Assembly (NCBI RefSeq): GCF_000815105.2
Contig: NZ_CP010310.2
Coordinates: 744,001-808,000, forward strand
DNA: 64,000 nt
Direction: 5' to 3'
From: Pandoraea pulmonicola
Lineage (GTDB): Bacteria > Pseudomonadota > Gammaproteobacteria > Burkholderiales > Burkholderiaceae
Both the position numbers and the translations under genes were made by a program. How positions within the stretch are numbered: the first letter of the stretch is position 1; every line of letters begins with the position of its first letter. Shown here in pieces: positions 36,059-45,470 of this stretch. Under the pieces are notes generated by a model. That model did no database searches and was not told where the DNA came from. It worked only from the letters and a program-made list of their open reading frames with translations.

Positions 36059-37132
36059 TCAGACCTTGAGCGTGCCGCGCTCGATCTGGTCGCGCTCGAG
36101 CGATTCGAACAGCGCCTTGAAGTTGCCTTCGCCGAAGCCGTCGTCGCCTTCGCGCTGAATGTACTCAAAGAACACCGGGCCGAGCACGGTTTTCGAGAAG
36201 ATCTGCAGCAGCAGGCGCGGCTTGCCGCCTTCGGTCGTGCCGTCGAGCAGGATGCCGCGCGACTTGAGTTCGCCGACGGGCTGGCCGTGACCCGGCAGGC
36301 GGGTTTCCAGCGCGTCGTAGTAGAAGTCGTTTGGCGCGGTCATGAGTTCGACACCGGCCATTTGCAGGTTGTCGATGACCTCGATCAGGTTGTCCGTGAG
36401 GAATGCGATGTGCTGAATCCCTTCGCCGTTGAAGGCCATCAGGAATTCCTCGATCTGGCCGCTGCCCTTGGCCGATTCCTCGTTCAGGGGAATGCGGATC
36501 TTACCATCCGGTGCGGTCATGGCCTTCGACGTGAGGCCCGTGTATTCGCCCGTGATGTCGAAGTAGCGGATCTCGCGGAAGTTGAACAGCTTCTCGTAGA
36601 AGTTGGCCCAGTAAGCCATGCGACCACGATAGACGTTGTGCGTCAGGTGATCGATCAGACGCAGGCCGTGACCGACCGGATGACGGTCCACGCCTTCGAT
36701 GTACTCGAAGTCGATGTCATAGATCGATTTGCCTTCCTCGAAACGGTCGATGAGGTACAGCGGCGCGCCGCCGATGCCCTTGATCGCGGGCAGGCGCAGC
36801 TCCATCGGACCGGTCTTGATCTCGACGGGCTGGGCGCCCAGTTCCAGCGCGCGGGCGTAGGCCTTGTGCGAGTCCTTCACGCGAAACGCCATGCCGCAGG
36901 CGCTCGGGCCATGCTCGGCCGCGAAGTAAGCGGCTTCGCTGTTCGGCTCGCGATTGACGATGAAATTGACGTCGCCCTGACGGTAGAGCAGCACATCCTT
37001 CGAACGGTGACGGGCAACGAGCGAAAAGCCCATTTTCTCGAACAGCGGTTCGAGCACGTTCGGGGTGGGCGAGGCGAATTCCACGAATTCGAAGCCCATC
37101 AGTTGCATCGGATTGTCAAAGAGGTCGGCCAT
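36059..37132 (-). CDS. hppD: 4-hydroxyphenylpyruvate dioxygenase
   Basis: A 357-residue vicinal-oxygen-chelate dioxygenase that converts 4-hydroxyphenylpyruvate to homogentisate. The iron ligands are in IDHLTHNV (near residue 160), GIQHIAFLT (near 240) and [20 protein letters not shown] (near 320). Length matches bacterial HPPD. ATG 37132 is used, with GAGAC upstream. It is divergent from an Lrp/AsnC regulator and is followed by the aromatic permease and tyrB on the same strand. The downstream homogentisate genes (hmgA, fahA) are not in the window. Confidence 0.94.
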   Translation of the reverse strand: MADLFDNPMQLMGFEFVEFASPTPNVLEPLFEKMGFSLVARHRSKDVLLYRQGDVNFIVNREPNSEAAYFAAEHGPSACGMAFRVKDSHKAYARALELGAQPVEIKTGPMELRLPAIKGIGGAPLYLIDRFEEGKSIYDIDFEYIEGVDRHPVGHGLRLIDHLTHNVYRGRMAYWANFYEKLFNFREIRYFDITGEYTGLTSKAMTAPDGKIRIPLNEESAKGSGQIEEFLMAFNGEGIQHIAFLTDNLIEVIDNLQMAGVELMTAPNDFYYDALETRLPGHGQPVGELKSRGILLDGTTEGGKPRLLLQIFSKTVLGPVFFEYIQREGDDGFGEGNFKALFESLERDQIERGTLKV

Positions 37133-37473
37133 GATCGTCTCGGCTTAATGAGTTTGTGAGGTGGCGAATTCGTTGGACGCATGCACCGCTCGACGGTTTT
37201 GCGCCGAAGCACCGTCATCGCATCGGAGCGGCTGCCGGATGGTGCAACAAAATTGTGATTTGCTGACCGATGGGTCGGGAAATGGTTTTCCCGCCGTTCC
37301 ATGCGCCGAAACCCGCGTGATTTCGAATTCCTCGGGGGCGTCCGCGTGCGTTTGCGTCCTTTTACGGCGCCCAGTGTAAGTGGAGCGCTACAAAATAGGA
37401 TTTCGTTACTGGCACAGGCAAACCCTAGGTTATGCATTAATATTTCTTCATATGCGTACAAGGAGAAATTAAG
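37133..37473. promoter_or_regulatory. hppD/lrp divergent control region
   Basis: No gene. The lrp-proximal end has an inverted repeat TATGCAT-N14-ATGCGTA (37431-37437 with 37452-37458), AT-rich in the middle, as Lrp-family sites tend to be. A possible hppD promoter on the minus strand is TTGCCT-N18-TATTTT (37421-37392). The lrp ribosome site is AAGGAG at 37460-37465. The rest toward hppD is unremarkable. Confidence 0.4.
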
Positions 37474-37947
37474 GTGCACAACATCGAGATCGATCGGATC
37501 GACGTCCGGCTGCTGGGCATTTTGCAATCCAACGGGCGGATTTCCAACCTCGAACTGGCCGAAGCCATCAAGCTTTCACCTGCGCAGACGTTGCGCCGCC
37601 ACCGGCGGCTCGAGGAGATGGGCGTGATCAAGGGCTACGACACGCGGCTCGACGCGCAGCGCCTCGGCTTCAGTGTCGTGGCCTTCGTCCATGTGACGAT
37701 GGAGCGCGGCCATATCCGCGACCTGTCCAACTTCAAGGGACTGGTCGCGGAACTGGCGCAGATTCAGGAGTGCTTTTCGGTGACGGGCGACATCGATTAC
37801 GTGCTCAAGGTGGTGGCGCGCGATCTCAAGGCGCTGTCCGAATTCCTGCTCGACACGCTCATGCGCATTCCCGGCGTGAGCGCCGTGAAGTCGAGCGTCT
37901 GCCTGGACGAGATCAAATGCACGTCCGCCGTGCCGCTCACGGTTTGA
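37474..37947 (+). CDS. Lrp/AsnC-family regulator
   Basis: A 157-residue regulator with the N-terminal AsnC helix-turn-helix (IDVRLLGILQSNGRISNLELAEAI then SPAQTLRRHRRLEEMGVIKGY) and a C-terminal RAM effector domain (ECFSVTGDIDYVLKVVARDL). The start is GTG 37474, with AAGGAG nine bases upstream. Divergence from hppD and the tyrosine module suggests that it senses an aromatic amino acid and controls their catabolism. The RAM domain normally forms octamers and binds the amino acid between subunits. Confidence 0.88.
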   Translation: MHNIEIDRIDVRLLGILQSNGRISNLELAEAIKLSPAQTLRRHRRLEEMGVIKGYDTRLDAQRLGFSVVAFVHVTMERGHIRDLSNFKGLVAELAQIQECFSVTGDIDYVLKVVARDLKALSEFLLDTLMRIPGVSAVKSSVCLDEIKCTSAVPLTV

Positions 37948-38092
37948 TCGCCAACGCGGCTCCGCCGGCACGGCTCACGAGCGTCCGCGTGTTGCCATCC
38001 ACGCGCATCCACGCGATATCGGAGACGGCGTCCCGCTGCGACCCGGACGGCTGCCTTGCCCATCGCGGGAACCCGGAGGCGACACATCATGG

Positions 38093-38122
38093 TTGACAGA
38101 TCCCGAAAATCTGTGATCTCAT
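38093..38122 (+). promoter_or_regulatory. Candidate promoter of the leuA leader
   Basis: TTGACA (38093-38098) is a perfect -35 box. TCTCAT (38117-38122, four of six matches) follows at 18 bp. Transcription would begin near 38129-38130, right at the leader-peptide ATG, making it leaderless. GGAGG at 38075 with ATG 38089 upstream gives a competing reading, in which a 14-codon ORF overlaps this ATG as ATGA. Confidence 0.4.
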
Positions 38123-38129
38123 GTGTCGC

Positions 38130-38216
38130 ATGATCACCGCGCAATTCACCCTCTCGCTACGACTACTAGCCCGCTCCACCGGGCTTGGTCCGTTGCTGCG
38201 CGCGTGCATCGTCTGA
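38130..38216 (+). CDS. Leucine-rich leader peptide upstream of leuA
   Basis: A 28-codon ORF ending at TGA 38214-38216, 134 bases ahead of leuA. It contains seven leucines. Codons 10, 12 and 13 are CTA (38157, 38163, 38166), which is very rare in the surrounding GC-rich genes. This is the pattern of amino-acid attenuation leader peptides, and leu leaders of enterics also use rare CUA codons. Downstream are alternative pairings and T runs (38168-38330). An in-frame ATG at 38121 would add three residues. The function is inference from composition, position and structure. Confidence 0.6.
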   Translation: MITAQFTLSLRLLARSTGLGPLLRACIV

Positions 38217-38330
38217 ATTCCTCACTGAAGCACCGCTGATTTTTCCCAGTTACGCCGACCTGAGCCCCGGTTCATCCAACCGGAGGTCGTAGCTGTTTTG
38301 CGCTCATGCGTCGTCCGGTTGCCACTTTTT
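38168..38330 (+). promoter_or_regulatory. Candidate transcription attenuator of leuA
   Basis: Within the leader ORF AGCCCG (38168-38173) can pair with CGGGCT (38180-38185). GCG-C-GTGC (38200-38207) can pair with GCACCGC (38230-38236), and T5 follows at 38240. Further on, AACCGG (38278-38283) can pair with CCGGTT upstream (38267-38272) or with CCGGTT downstream (38315-38320), the latter followed by T5 at 38326. The competing choices are what an attenuator needs, but I have not computed energies and cannot say which stem is the terminator. Confidence 0.4.
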
Positions 38331-38350
38331 CCGTCAATCGAGACAACGCC

Positions 38351-40063
38351 ATGCTGAAGCACCCTGCCACGAAATACCGCCCGTTCACCCCGGTCAACAT
38401 TCCGGACCGACAATGGCCGAGCCGCACCATCACGCGTGCGCCCATCTGGATGAGTACCGATCTGCGCGATGGCAACCAGGCGCTCTTCGAGCCGATGGAC
38501 GCCCAGCGCAAGATGCGCATGTTCAAGACGCTCGTGGCGATCGGTTTCAAGGAAATCGAAGTGGCGTTCCCGTCGGCGTCCGACACTGACTTCAACTTCG
38601 TTCGCGAACTGATCGAAGGCGGCCACATTCCCGACGACGTCACCATCGAAGTCCTTACCCAGGCGCGCGACGACCTCATCGAGCGCACCTTCGCCGCCCT
38701 GAAAGGCGCCCCGCGCGCCATCGTTCACCTGTACAACGCCACCGCGCCGGAATTCCGTCGCATCGTCTTCAATCTCGACCAGCCGGGCGTGAAGGCCCTC
38801 GCCGTGGCCGCGGCCACGACCATCAAGCGTTGCGCCGACGCCGCGCCCGAGACGCAATGGACGCTGCAATACAGCCCGGAGACATTCACCGCCACTGAGC
38901 TCGAATTCGCCAAGGAAGTGTGCGACGCCGTGTTCGACGTCTGGCAGCCCACGCCCGAGCGCAAGTGCATCGTCAACCTGCCGGCGACGGTGGAAATTGG
39001 CACGCCGAACTATTACGCCGACCAGATCGAGTGGATGCACCGCAATCTGGCGCGTCGCGATTCGCTGATCCTGTCCGTGCACCCGCACAACGATCGCGGT
39101 ACCGCCGTGGCGGCCGCCGAGCTGGCCGTGATGGCCGGCGCCGACCGCATCGAGGGGTGCCTCTTCGGCAACGGCGAGCGCACCGGCAACGTCGACCTCG
39201 TCACGCTCGCCCTGAACCTGTACACGCAAGGCGTGGATCCGGGTCTCGACTTCTCGAACGTCAACGAAATCGCACGCACCTCCGAGGAGTGCACGCAGTT
39301 GCCCGTGCATCCGCGTCATCCGTACGTGGGCGACCTGGTCTTCACCGCGTTCTCGGGCTCGCACCAGGACGCCATCAAGAAGGGCTTCGCCGTGCAGAAG
39401 CCGGATGCGATCTGGGAGGTGCCGTACCTGCCGATCGACCCGAGCGATCTGGGCCGCACCTACGACTCGATCATTCGCGTGAACAGCCAGTCGGGCAAGG
39501 GCGGTATCGCCTATTTGCTGGAGCAGTCGTACGGCGTGCAGATGCCGCGTCGCCTGCAGGTCGATTTCAGCTCGGCCGTGCAGCGCCACACCGACGAGAC
39601 GGGCGCCGAAGTCACGGCGTCGCAGATCTGGCAACTGTTCCAGAACGAATACGTGGCCTCGCATGAGCCGGTCGCATACGTCGGTCACACGCTCTCGGAG
39701 CGAGACGGCCGTCAGCAGATCGCGGTGACCGTCGACATTCACGGACAGCGCACGACGGTCTCCGGCACCGGCAACGGCCCGCTGGACGCCCTGATGAATG
39801 CGATACGCACGCCGGTGCGCGTGCAGCACTACGAGGAGCGCGCGCTCACGCAGGGCGCCGACGCCCGCGCCATCGCCATCGCCGAAATGGCGGGCGAGGC
39901 GATCGTGGGCAGCGCCTTCGGCGTGGGGATCGATGCGAACCTGACGACGGCATCGATCCGTGCGGTCATCAGCGGCATCAACCGTGCGTATGCGCGCAGC
40001 GAAGCCGACGCCCAGGCCAAGTTCTTCGACGCCGTGATGCGCGACGTCGCCAAGGCCGTCTAA
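38351..40063 (+). CDS. leuA: 2-isopropylmalate synthase, long form
   Basis: A 570-residue LeuA of the long (type 2) form found in Actinobacteria and many Burkholderiales. The catalytic barrel begins with [13 protein letters not shown] near residue 33, with metal ligands in LRDGNQ and [10 protein letters not shown] near 236. The C-terminal regulatory domain (about residues 430-560) binds leucine for feedback inhibition and contains [18 protein letters not shown]. It commits 2-oxoisovalerate plus acetyl-CoA to leucine synthesis. ATG 38351 gives the conserved Met-Leu-Lys-His-Pro. It appears monocistronic and preceded by a leader peptide. Confidence 0.95.
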   Translation: MLKHPATKYRPFTPVNIPDRQWPSRTITRAPIWMSTDLRDGNQALFEPMDAQRKMRMFKTLVAIGFKEIEVAFPSASDTDFNFVRELIEGGHIPDDVTIEVLTQARDDLIERTFAALKGAPRAIVHLYNATAPEFRRIVFNLDQPGVKALAVAAATTIKRCADAAPETQWTLQYSPETFTATELEFAKEVCDAVFDVWQPTPERKCIVNLPATVEIGTPNYYADQIEWMHRNLARRDSLILSVHPHNDRGTAVAAAELAVMAGADRIEGCLFGNGERTGNVDLVTLALNLYTQGVDPGLDFSNVNEIARTSEECTQLPVHPRHPYVGDLVFTAFSGSHQDAIKKGFAVQKPDAIWEVPYLPIDPSDLGRTYDSIIRVNSQSGKGGIAYLLEQSYGVQMPRRLQVDFSSAVQRHTDETGAEVTASQIWQLFQNEYVASHEPVAYVGHTLSERDGRQQIAVTVDIHGQRTTVSGTGNGPLDALMNAIRTPVRVQHYEERALTQGADARAIAIAEMAGEAIVGSAFGVGIDANLTTASIRAVISGINRAYARSEADAQAKFFDAVMRDVAKAV

Positions 40064-40168
40064 ACAGGGCGAACGCCCGAGCGAACACTTCAGGCGGGAA
40101 AGGAAGGAGACATGGGGCAGACGCGGCCCGCGGCACTGATCGTGCCGGCGGGCACCCGGAGCGGCGTG

Positions 40169-40189
40169 GCGGCACTTACCCAGTGCCGC
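40169..40189. terminator. Hairpin between convergent leuA and pcaF
   Basis: GCGGCACT (40169-40176) and AGTGCCGC (40182-40189) form an 8-bp stem around a 5-nt loop in the 181-bp convergent gap. No U tract follows, so its strength as a terminator is doubtful. Confidence 0.4.
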
Positions 40190-40244
40190 GCGTTCCGCCC
40201 CGGCCCTGAAACACAAGCGGTGGGATGGGCGGCGCTGCCGCCGG

Positions 40245-41447
<1,203 letters not shown>

Positions 41448-41514
41448 GTTCTCTACCTCGATGAAAATCGCCGGGTCACGTGAGGTTCCGGCGATGGTGT
41501 CGTTCAGTGGCAAC

Positions 41515-42174
41515 TCAGGCAATGGCCGGTGAGGGCAGCAGCGCGACACCGGTGAGTCGTTGCAGTTCGTCGAACGTGAGGCCGTCGACCATGTCGATGA
41601 CGCGCAGCCCTTCGGGCGTCACGTCGAGCACGGCGAGATCGGTGTAGATGCGCGTGACGCAACCCACACCGGTGAGCGGATACGTGCAGGTCTGCACGAT
41701 CTTGCTCTCGCCCTGCTTGGTCTGGTGCTCCATCATCACGAACACCTGCTTCGCACCGCTGGCGAGGTCCATGGCGCCGCCCACGGCGGGGATCGCGTCG
41801 GGGGCTCCCGTGTGCCAGTTGGCGAGATCGCCGGTGACGGAGACCTGGAACGCGCCCAGCACGCAGAAGTCGAGATGGCCGCCGCGCATCATCGCGAACG
41901 AGTCGGCATGGTGGAAGAACGCGCCGCCCGGCTTGAGCGTGACGGGTTGCTTGCCGGCATTGATGAGGTCTTCGTCCTCTTCGCCCTTGGCGGGCGCGGG
42001 GCCCATGCCGATCACACCGTTCTCGCTCTGCAGAATGATCTCGCGGTCGGCGGGCAGATGGTTGGCCACGGCCGTGGGCAGGCCGATGCCGAGGTTCACG
42101 TAGGCGCCGTCGGGAATGTCCTGGGCGACGCGGGCGGCCATCTGGTCGCGGGTCAGTCGGTTCACATTGCTCAT
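41515..42174 (-). CDS. pcaJ: 3-oxoadipate CoA-transferase subunit B
   Basis: A 219-residue subunit B of a family I CoA-transferase. The catalytic glutamate lies in the conserved SENGVIGMG near residue 50, and NLGIGLPTAVANHL precedes it. With subunit A it moves CoA from succinyl-CoA to 3-oxoadipate. The gene lies 24 bp after pcaI and 67 bp before pcaF, so all three are one transcript. A 3-oxoacid (acetoacetate) transferase would look very similar; the PcaR-type neighbour favours 3-oxoadipate. Confidence 0.87.
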   Translation of the reverse strand: MSNVNRLTRDQMAARVAQDIPDGAYVNLGIGLPTAVANHLPADREIILQSENGVIGMGPAPAKGEEDEDLINAGKQPVTLKPGGAFFHHADSFAMMRGGHLDFCVLGAFQVSVTGDLANWHTGAPDAIPAVGGAMDLASGAKQVFVMMEHQTKQGESKIVQTCTYPLTGVGCVTRIYTDLAVLDVTPEGLRVIDMVDGLTFDELQRLTGVALLPSPAIA

Positions 42175-42198
42175 GGAGTGCTCCGGTTCGGATGGGGC

Positions 42199-42876
42199 TC
42201 AGGCGCGCACGGCGCCAGACACCGCGACGATGCGTTGGACGAAGATGCCGGGCGTGACCACGGCTTCCGGATCGAGGTCGCCCAGCTCGACGACCTCGCT
42301 CACCTGCGCGATGGCGCACTTCGCCGCGGTGGCCATGATCGGGCCGAAGTTGCGGGCGGTCTTGCGGTACACGAGGTTGCCCCAGCGATCCCCCTTGAGC
42401 GCCTTGATCAACGCGAAGTCGGCGTGAATCGGTGACTCGAGCACGTACGGCTTGCCGTCGATCACGCGCGTTTCCTTGCCTTCGGCGAGCAGCGTGCCGT
42501 AGCCGGTCGGCGTGAAGAAACCGCCGATGCCGGCGCCCGCGGCGCGGATGCGCTCGGCGAGATTGCCCTGCGGCACCAGTTCCAGCTCGATCTTGCCCGC
42601 GCGGTAGAGCGCGTCGAACACCTGCGAATCGGTCTGGCGCGGGAACGAGCAGATGATCTTGCGCACGCGACCGGCCTTGAGCAGCGCGGCCAGCCCGGTC
42701 TCGCCGTTGCCGGCATTGTTGTTGACGATGGTCAGCTCGCGCGCGCCCTGATCGATCAGCGCGTCGATGAGCGCCGAGGGCATGCCGGCGTTGCCGAAGC
42801 CGCCAATCATGATCGTCGCGCCGTCGTGAACATCGGCGACCGCGTTGGCGAGCGAATCGTAAATCTTGTTGATCAC
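42199..42876 (-). CDS. pcaI: 3-oxoadipate CoA-transferase subunit A
   Basis: A 225-residue subunit A of the same transferase. The glycine-rich CoA-binding start IMIGGFGNAGMPSALIDALI (near residue 22) and the signature NNNAGNGETGLAALL are typical. It is the first gene of the operon. The control region to the divergent IclR gene (42877-43268) contains a bipartite palindrome that would be the operator. Confidence 0.87.
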   Translation of the reverse strand: MINKIYDSLANAVADVHDGATIMIGGFGNAGMPSALIDALIDQGARELTIVNNNAGNGETGLAALLKAGRVRKIICSFPRQTDSQVFDALYRAGKIELELVPQGNLAERIRAAGAGIGGFFTPTGYGTLLAEGKETRVIDGKPYVLESPIHADFALIKALKGDRWGNLVYRKTARNFGPIMATAAKCAIAQVSEVVELGDLDPEAVVTPGIFVQRIVAVSGAVRA

Positions 42877-43268
42877 ACGTGCCTCCTGGGCAGTTCCATC
42901 GGGCGAAAGGCTCGCGCCCCGGCGCCCCCTGTTGGGTGTCTCCCGGCGATGGCGCCTTGTCCAGCGGCATCGTCTGGTTCACAATGTTCTTAATGCGAAC
43001 AAATATTCGCTATAAGAACAACTGTGAGGAAGCGTAACCCTCCGTATGTCGGCCGTCAAGCGACGAGGACGGCAGCGTTCGCCTGTCCAGGCATTTGTCG
43101 TGGCGGCGTCGCGCGGGCGTCCGCCATGTGTCGCGCGGTGGAACCGGCGGCGCAAATCCATTACGCTTGCGTTCACGCTGACGTTGCCGTCGCGTGCGCG
43201 GGTTGCCGCAGCGGAACGGGGACGTTGTCCGGCGTCCCGTTCAACGAAGTTTTCGATGACAGCCACAC
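42877..43268. other. pcaI/pcaR divergent intergenic region, 392 bp
   Basis: No gene is supported; open frames on the right half have no convincing composition. The left third carries the palindrome at 42986-43019 and its AT-rich core, which is the likely promoter/operator. The rest is GC-rich and unassigned. Confidence 0.45.
42986..43019. promoter_or_regulatory. Bipartite palindrome, candidate PcaR operator
   Basis: Outer arms GTTCTTA (42986-42992) and TAAGAAC (43013-43019) and inner arms GCGAA (42995-42999) and TTCGC (43006-43010) are all perfect and share one centre. The site is 110 bp upstream of pcaI. Such nested symmetry fits an IclR dimer-of-dimers. Confidence 0.6.
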
Positions 43269-44069
43269 ATGACTCCAGTGCCGAACGACGCCAGCGAACC
43301 GACTGACAAGAAACCGGGCGACTCCTATGTCCAGTCGTTTGCGCGCGGACTGGCGGTGGTCAAGGCGTTCAATGCCGAGCGTCCGGCGCAGACGCTCTCC
43401 GAAGTCGCGCAGGCTTCAGGGCTGACCCGGGCCGGGGCGCGTCGCATCCTGCTCACGCTCGAATCGCTCGGTTACGTGCGCAGCGAGGGGCGATTGTTTC
43501 GTCTCACGCCGCGCATTCTCGATCTCGGTTTTTCCTATCTGACGTCGATGCCGCTGTGGAACCTCGCCGAACCGTTCATGGAGGCGTTGGTGCAGCAGGT
43601 GCAGGAGAGCAGTTCCGCCTCGGTGCTCGACGGCGACGACATCGTCTACGTTCTGCGTGTGCCCGTGCGCAAGGTAATGTCGATCAACCTTTCGATCGGC
43701 AGCCGGTTGCCCGCCTGGTGCACGTCGATGGGCCGGGTCATGCTCTCCGCGCTGCCCGACGATGAACTCGACGCCGCCCTTCGCCGCGCCGACATTCGTC
43801 AGCACACCGGCCGCACGGTGACGGACATCGACTTGCTGCGCGAGCGCATCGTGCGCGTGCGTGCGCAGGGCTGGGCGGTTGTCGATCAGGAACTGGAAGA
43901 GGGGCTGATTTCGATCGCCGCGCCGATCCGCAACCGCGCGGGACAGGTCATTGCCGCGATGAATGTGAGCGGGCAGGCGAATCGGACGTCCGCCGCCGAG
44001 ATGGAGGCGAAGTTCCTGGGGCCGCTGCAGCAGGCCGCCCAGAAGATTTCGCAGATGGTGGTTGTATAG
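43269..44069 (+). CDS. pcaR: IclR-family regulator, PcaR-type
   Basis: A 266-residue IclR regulator. The N-terminal winged helix is YVQSFARGLAVVKAFN through AQASGLTRAGARRILLTLESLGYV (residues about 20-70). The effector domain has SASVLDGDDIVYVLRVP and the C-terminal GLISIAAPIRNRAGQVIAAMNVSG. The N terminus and ligand domain resemble the PcaR/PcaU/CatR-type activators that respond to beta-ketoadipate or protocatechuate. Divergence from pcaIJF supports that role. Confidence 0.85.
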   Translation: MTPVPNDASEPTDKKPGDSYVQSFARGLAVVKAFNAERPAQTLSEVAQASGLTRAGARRILLTLESLGYVRSEGRLFRLTPRILDLGFSYLTSMPLWNLAEPFMEALVQQVQESSSASVLDGDDIVYVLRVPVRKVMSINLSIGSRLPAWCTSMGRVMLSALPDDELDAALRRADIRQHTGRTVTDIDLLRERIVRVRAQGWAVVDQELEEGLISIAAPIRNRAGQVIAAMNVSGQANRTSAAEMEAKFLGPLQQAAQKISQMVVV

Positions 44070-44375
44070 CGGCGGCACAGATGCCGCATCCGAATACAAC
44101 GCGGGGCGTTCTTCGAATGAAATGCCCTGGTTATTTCGGTGTCTGCAAAACCAAGACGCGCGCTTGATTTTCGATATCGAGCCCACGGTGATAGCCGATG
44201 CATCGCCGAATCCCTTTCAGCGGCAAGCTCAAAATCAGATCAAAATCAGAGTGTTCTGATGTTTGGGCGCCATTGAGTCATGTTGAATATGCACTGACGC
44301 CAGCCCGGCAGTCTTGGGGGCGGAAATGAGCGAGAGATCGCGATACCCCCCATCTCATATTTTCAAGGACGTCAG
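44070..44375. other. 306-bp gap ahead of the carbonic anhydrase gene
   Basis: No gene seen. The interval is AT-richer than its surroundings and contains two AAAATCAGA copies near 44230-44250. AAGGACGTC just before 44376 is the ribosome site of the next gene. I find no clear operator. Confidence 0.35.
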
Positions 44376-45125
44376 ATGTGCGATTCAAAAAAATGCACGG
44401 CAGAAATCCCGACACCGGCTCGCCGGAAGTTCCTGCGTATGACAGGCTCATCGGCCTTGGTTGCCAGTATCGGCGGGTTGTCAACCAGCGGTCTTGCGAT
44501 AGCCGCGACTGACAAGGCGCCGCCCAAGCCGCAGAACATCTTGTCACCTGATGACGCATTAACGCGCTTGAGCGAGGGAAACGCGAGGTATGTAGCGGGG
44601 CTGACCAAGCGTCACGATTTCGCCCATGAGCGGGAGGCACTTAGCGCGGGACAGAACCCCTATGCAGCGGTGCTGAGTTGCGCCGATTCAAGAATCGCGC
44701 CCGAATACGCGTTCGATAGCGCACGGGGGGACCTGTTCGTTGTGCGCGTCGCAGGCAACTTCGTCAACGACGACGTGCTGGGTAGCCTCGAATATGCTGT
44801 TGCGGTATTAAAAGTGCCGGTAATCGTCGTACTCGGACACGACAGGTGCGGAGCGGTGGACGCGGCAGTCAAAGTTGCGACGAAGGGCGCGAAATATCCG
44901 GGAAGAATTCAATCGCTCGCTGACGCAATCCTGCCGTCGGTCGACAAGATCAAAGGCGAAGCAACGAACCTGCTTGACGCCTCGATTACGCAAAACGTCC
45001 GCGATAGCGTGTTTAATCTGCAGGCGCAGTCGGCAATTATCAGGGACGCTGAAAAGGCGGGAAAACTCAAAATCGTTGGCGGGGTTTATCGCCTTCACAC
45101 CGGAAAGGTCGAGATCTTCGGGTGA
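44376..45125 (+). CDS. Beta-carbonic anhydrase with twin-arginine signal
   Basis: A 249-residue beta-class carbonic anhydrase. Zinc ligands are visible in LSCADSRIAPE (Cys and Asp near residue 101) and GHDRCGAVD (His and Cys near 154). The N terminus carries ARRKFLRMTG followed by a hydrophobic stretch ending Ala-Ile-Ala-Ala near residue 44, a Tat signal. The enzyme would be folded with zinc inside and exported to the periplasm, where it would hydrate CO2. Third codon positions are visibly more A/T-rich than in neighbours, suggesting transfer. There is no sulfate permease (SulP) partner. Confidence 0.85.
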   Translation: MCDSKKCTAEIPTPARRKFLRMTGSSALVASIGGLSTSGLAIAATDKAPPKPQNILSPDDALTRLSEGNARYVAGLTKRHDFAHEREALSAGQNPYAAVLSCADSRIAPEYAFDSARGDLFVVRVAGNFVNDDVLGSLEYAVAVLKVPVIVVLGHDRCGAVDAAVKVATKGAKYPGRIQSLADAILPSVDKIKGEATNLLDASITQNVRDSVFNLQAQSAIIRDAEKAGKLKIVGGVYRLHTGKVEIFG

Positions 45126-45207
45126 CAAAGGTCTTGAGGCGACTTGCGCCTCTGACGCAACATGGGTCCGCGAGACGCGCATTCAGCAAGTTGCAGGACG
45201 CGATAGC

Positions 45208-45417
45208 TCAGTGTGCCGGGGTATCCAGTGCGCCGGCACGCGCCAGGCGAATCGCCGAGAGCAGCGTGTCGTGATCGCCGATCTGGTTGGCGAGCAGCAG
45301 AATCAGTTGCGCGTTGGCGGCCTGGCTCTGCGCGTCGTTCAGATCGCGGTGCATGTCGATCAGCGCTTCGTAGAAATCGTCGGGACGCGTCAGACGCGGT
45401 TGCGTATCGAGTGCCAT
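45208..45417 (-). CDS. DUF2783 family protein
   Basis: A 69-residue protein matching DUF2783 by its compact form: LTRPDDFYEALIDMHRDLNDAQ in the middle and NAQLILLLANQIGD toward the end, all helical. ATG 45417 has AGGAG seven bases ahead; TTG 45420 is not needed. It is the last gene of an operon after the flavin hydroxylase, 53 bp away. DUF2783 has no known role, and from memory it is often found beside such hydroxylases, so it may be an accessory subunit. That is inference. Confidence 0.75.
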   Translation of the reverse strand: MALDTQPRLTRPDDFYEALIDMHRDLNDAQSQAANAQLILLLANQIGDHDTLLSAIRLARAGALDTPAH

Positions 45418-45470
45418 CAAGTGTCTCCTGCCTGGTCAATTCAATGAACGGTAAGTTGCGCCGCGCGGTC

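Noticed and set aside
41504..42982. 492-codon minus-strand frame across pcaI and pcaJ
   Set aside because: Arginine-rich out-of-frame shadow; the two CoA-transferase subunits have complete motifs in their own frames.
44230..44260. Paired AAAATCAGA motif as an operator
   Set aside because: Short direct repeat in AT-rich sequence with no symmetry; could be chance.
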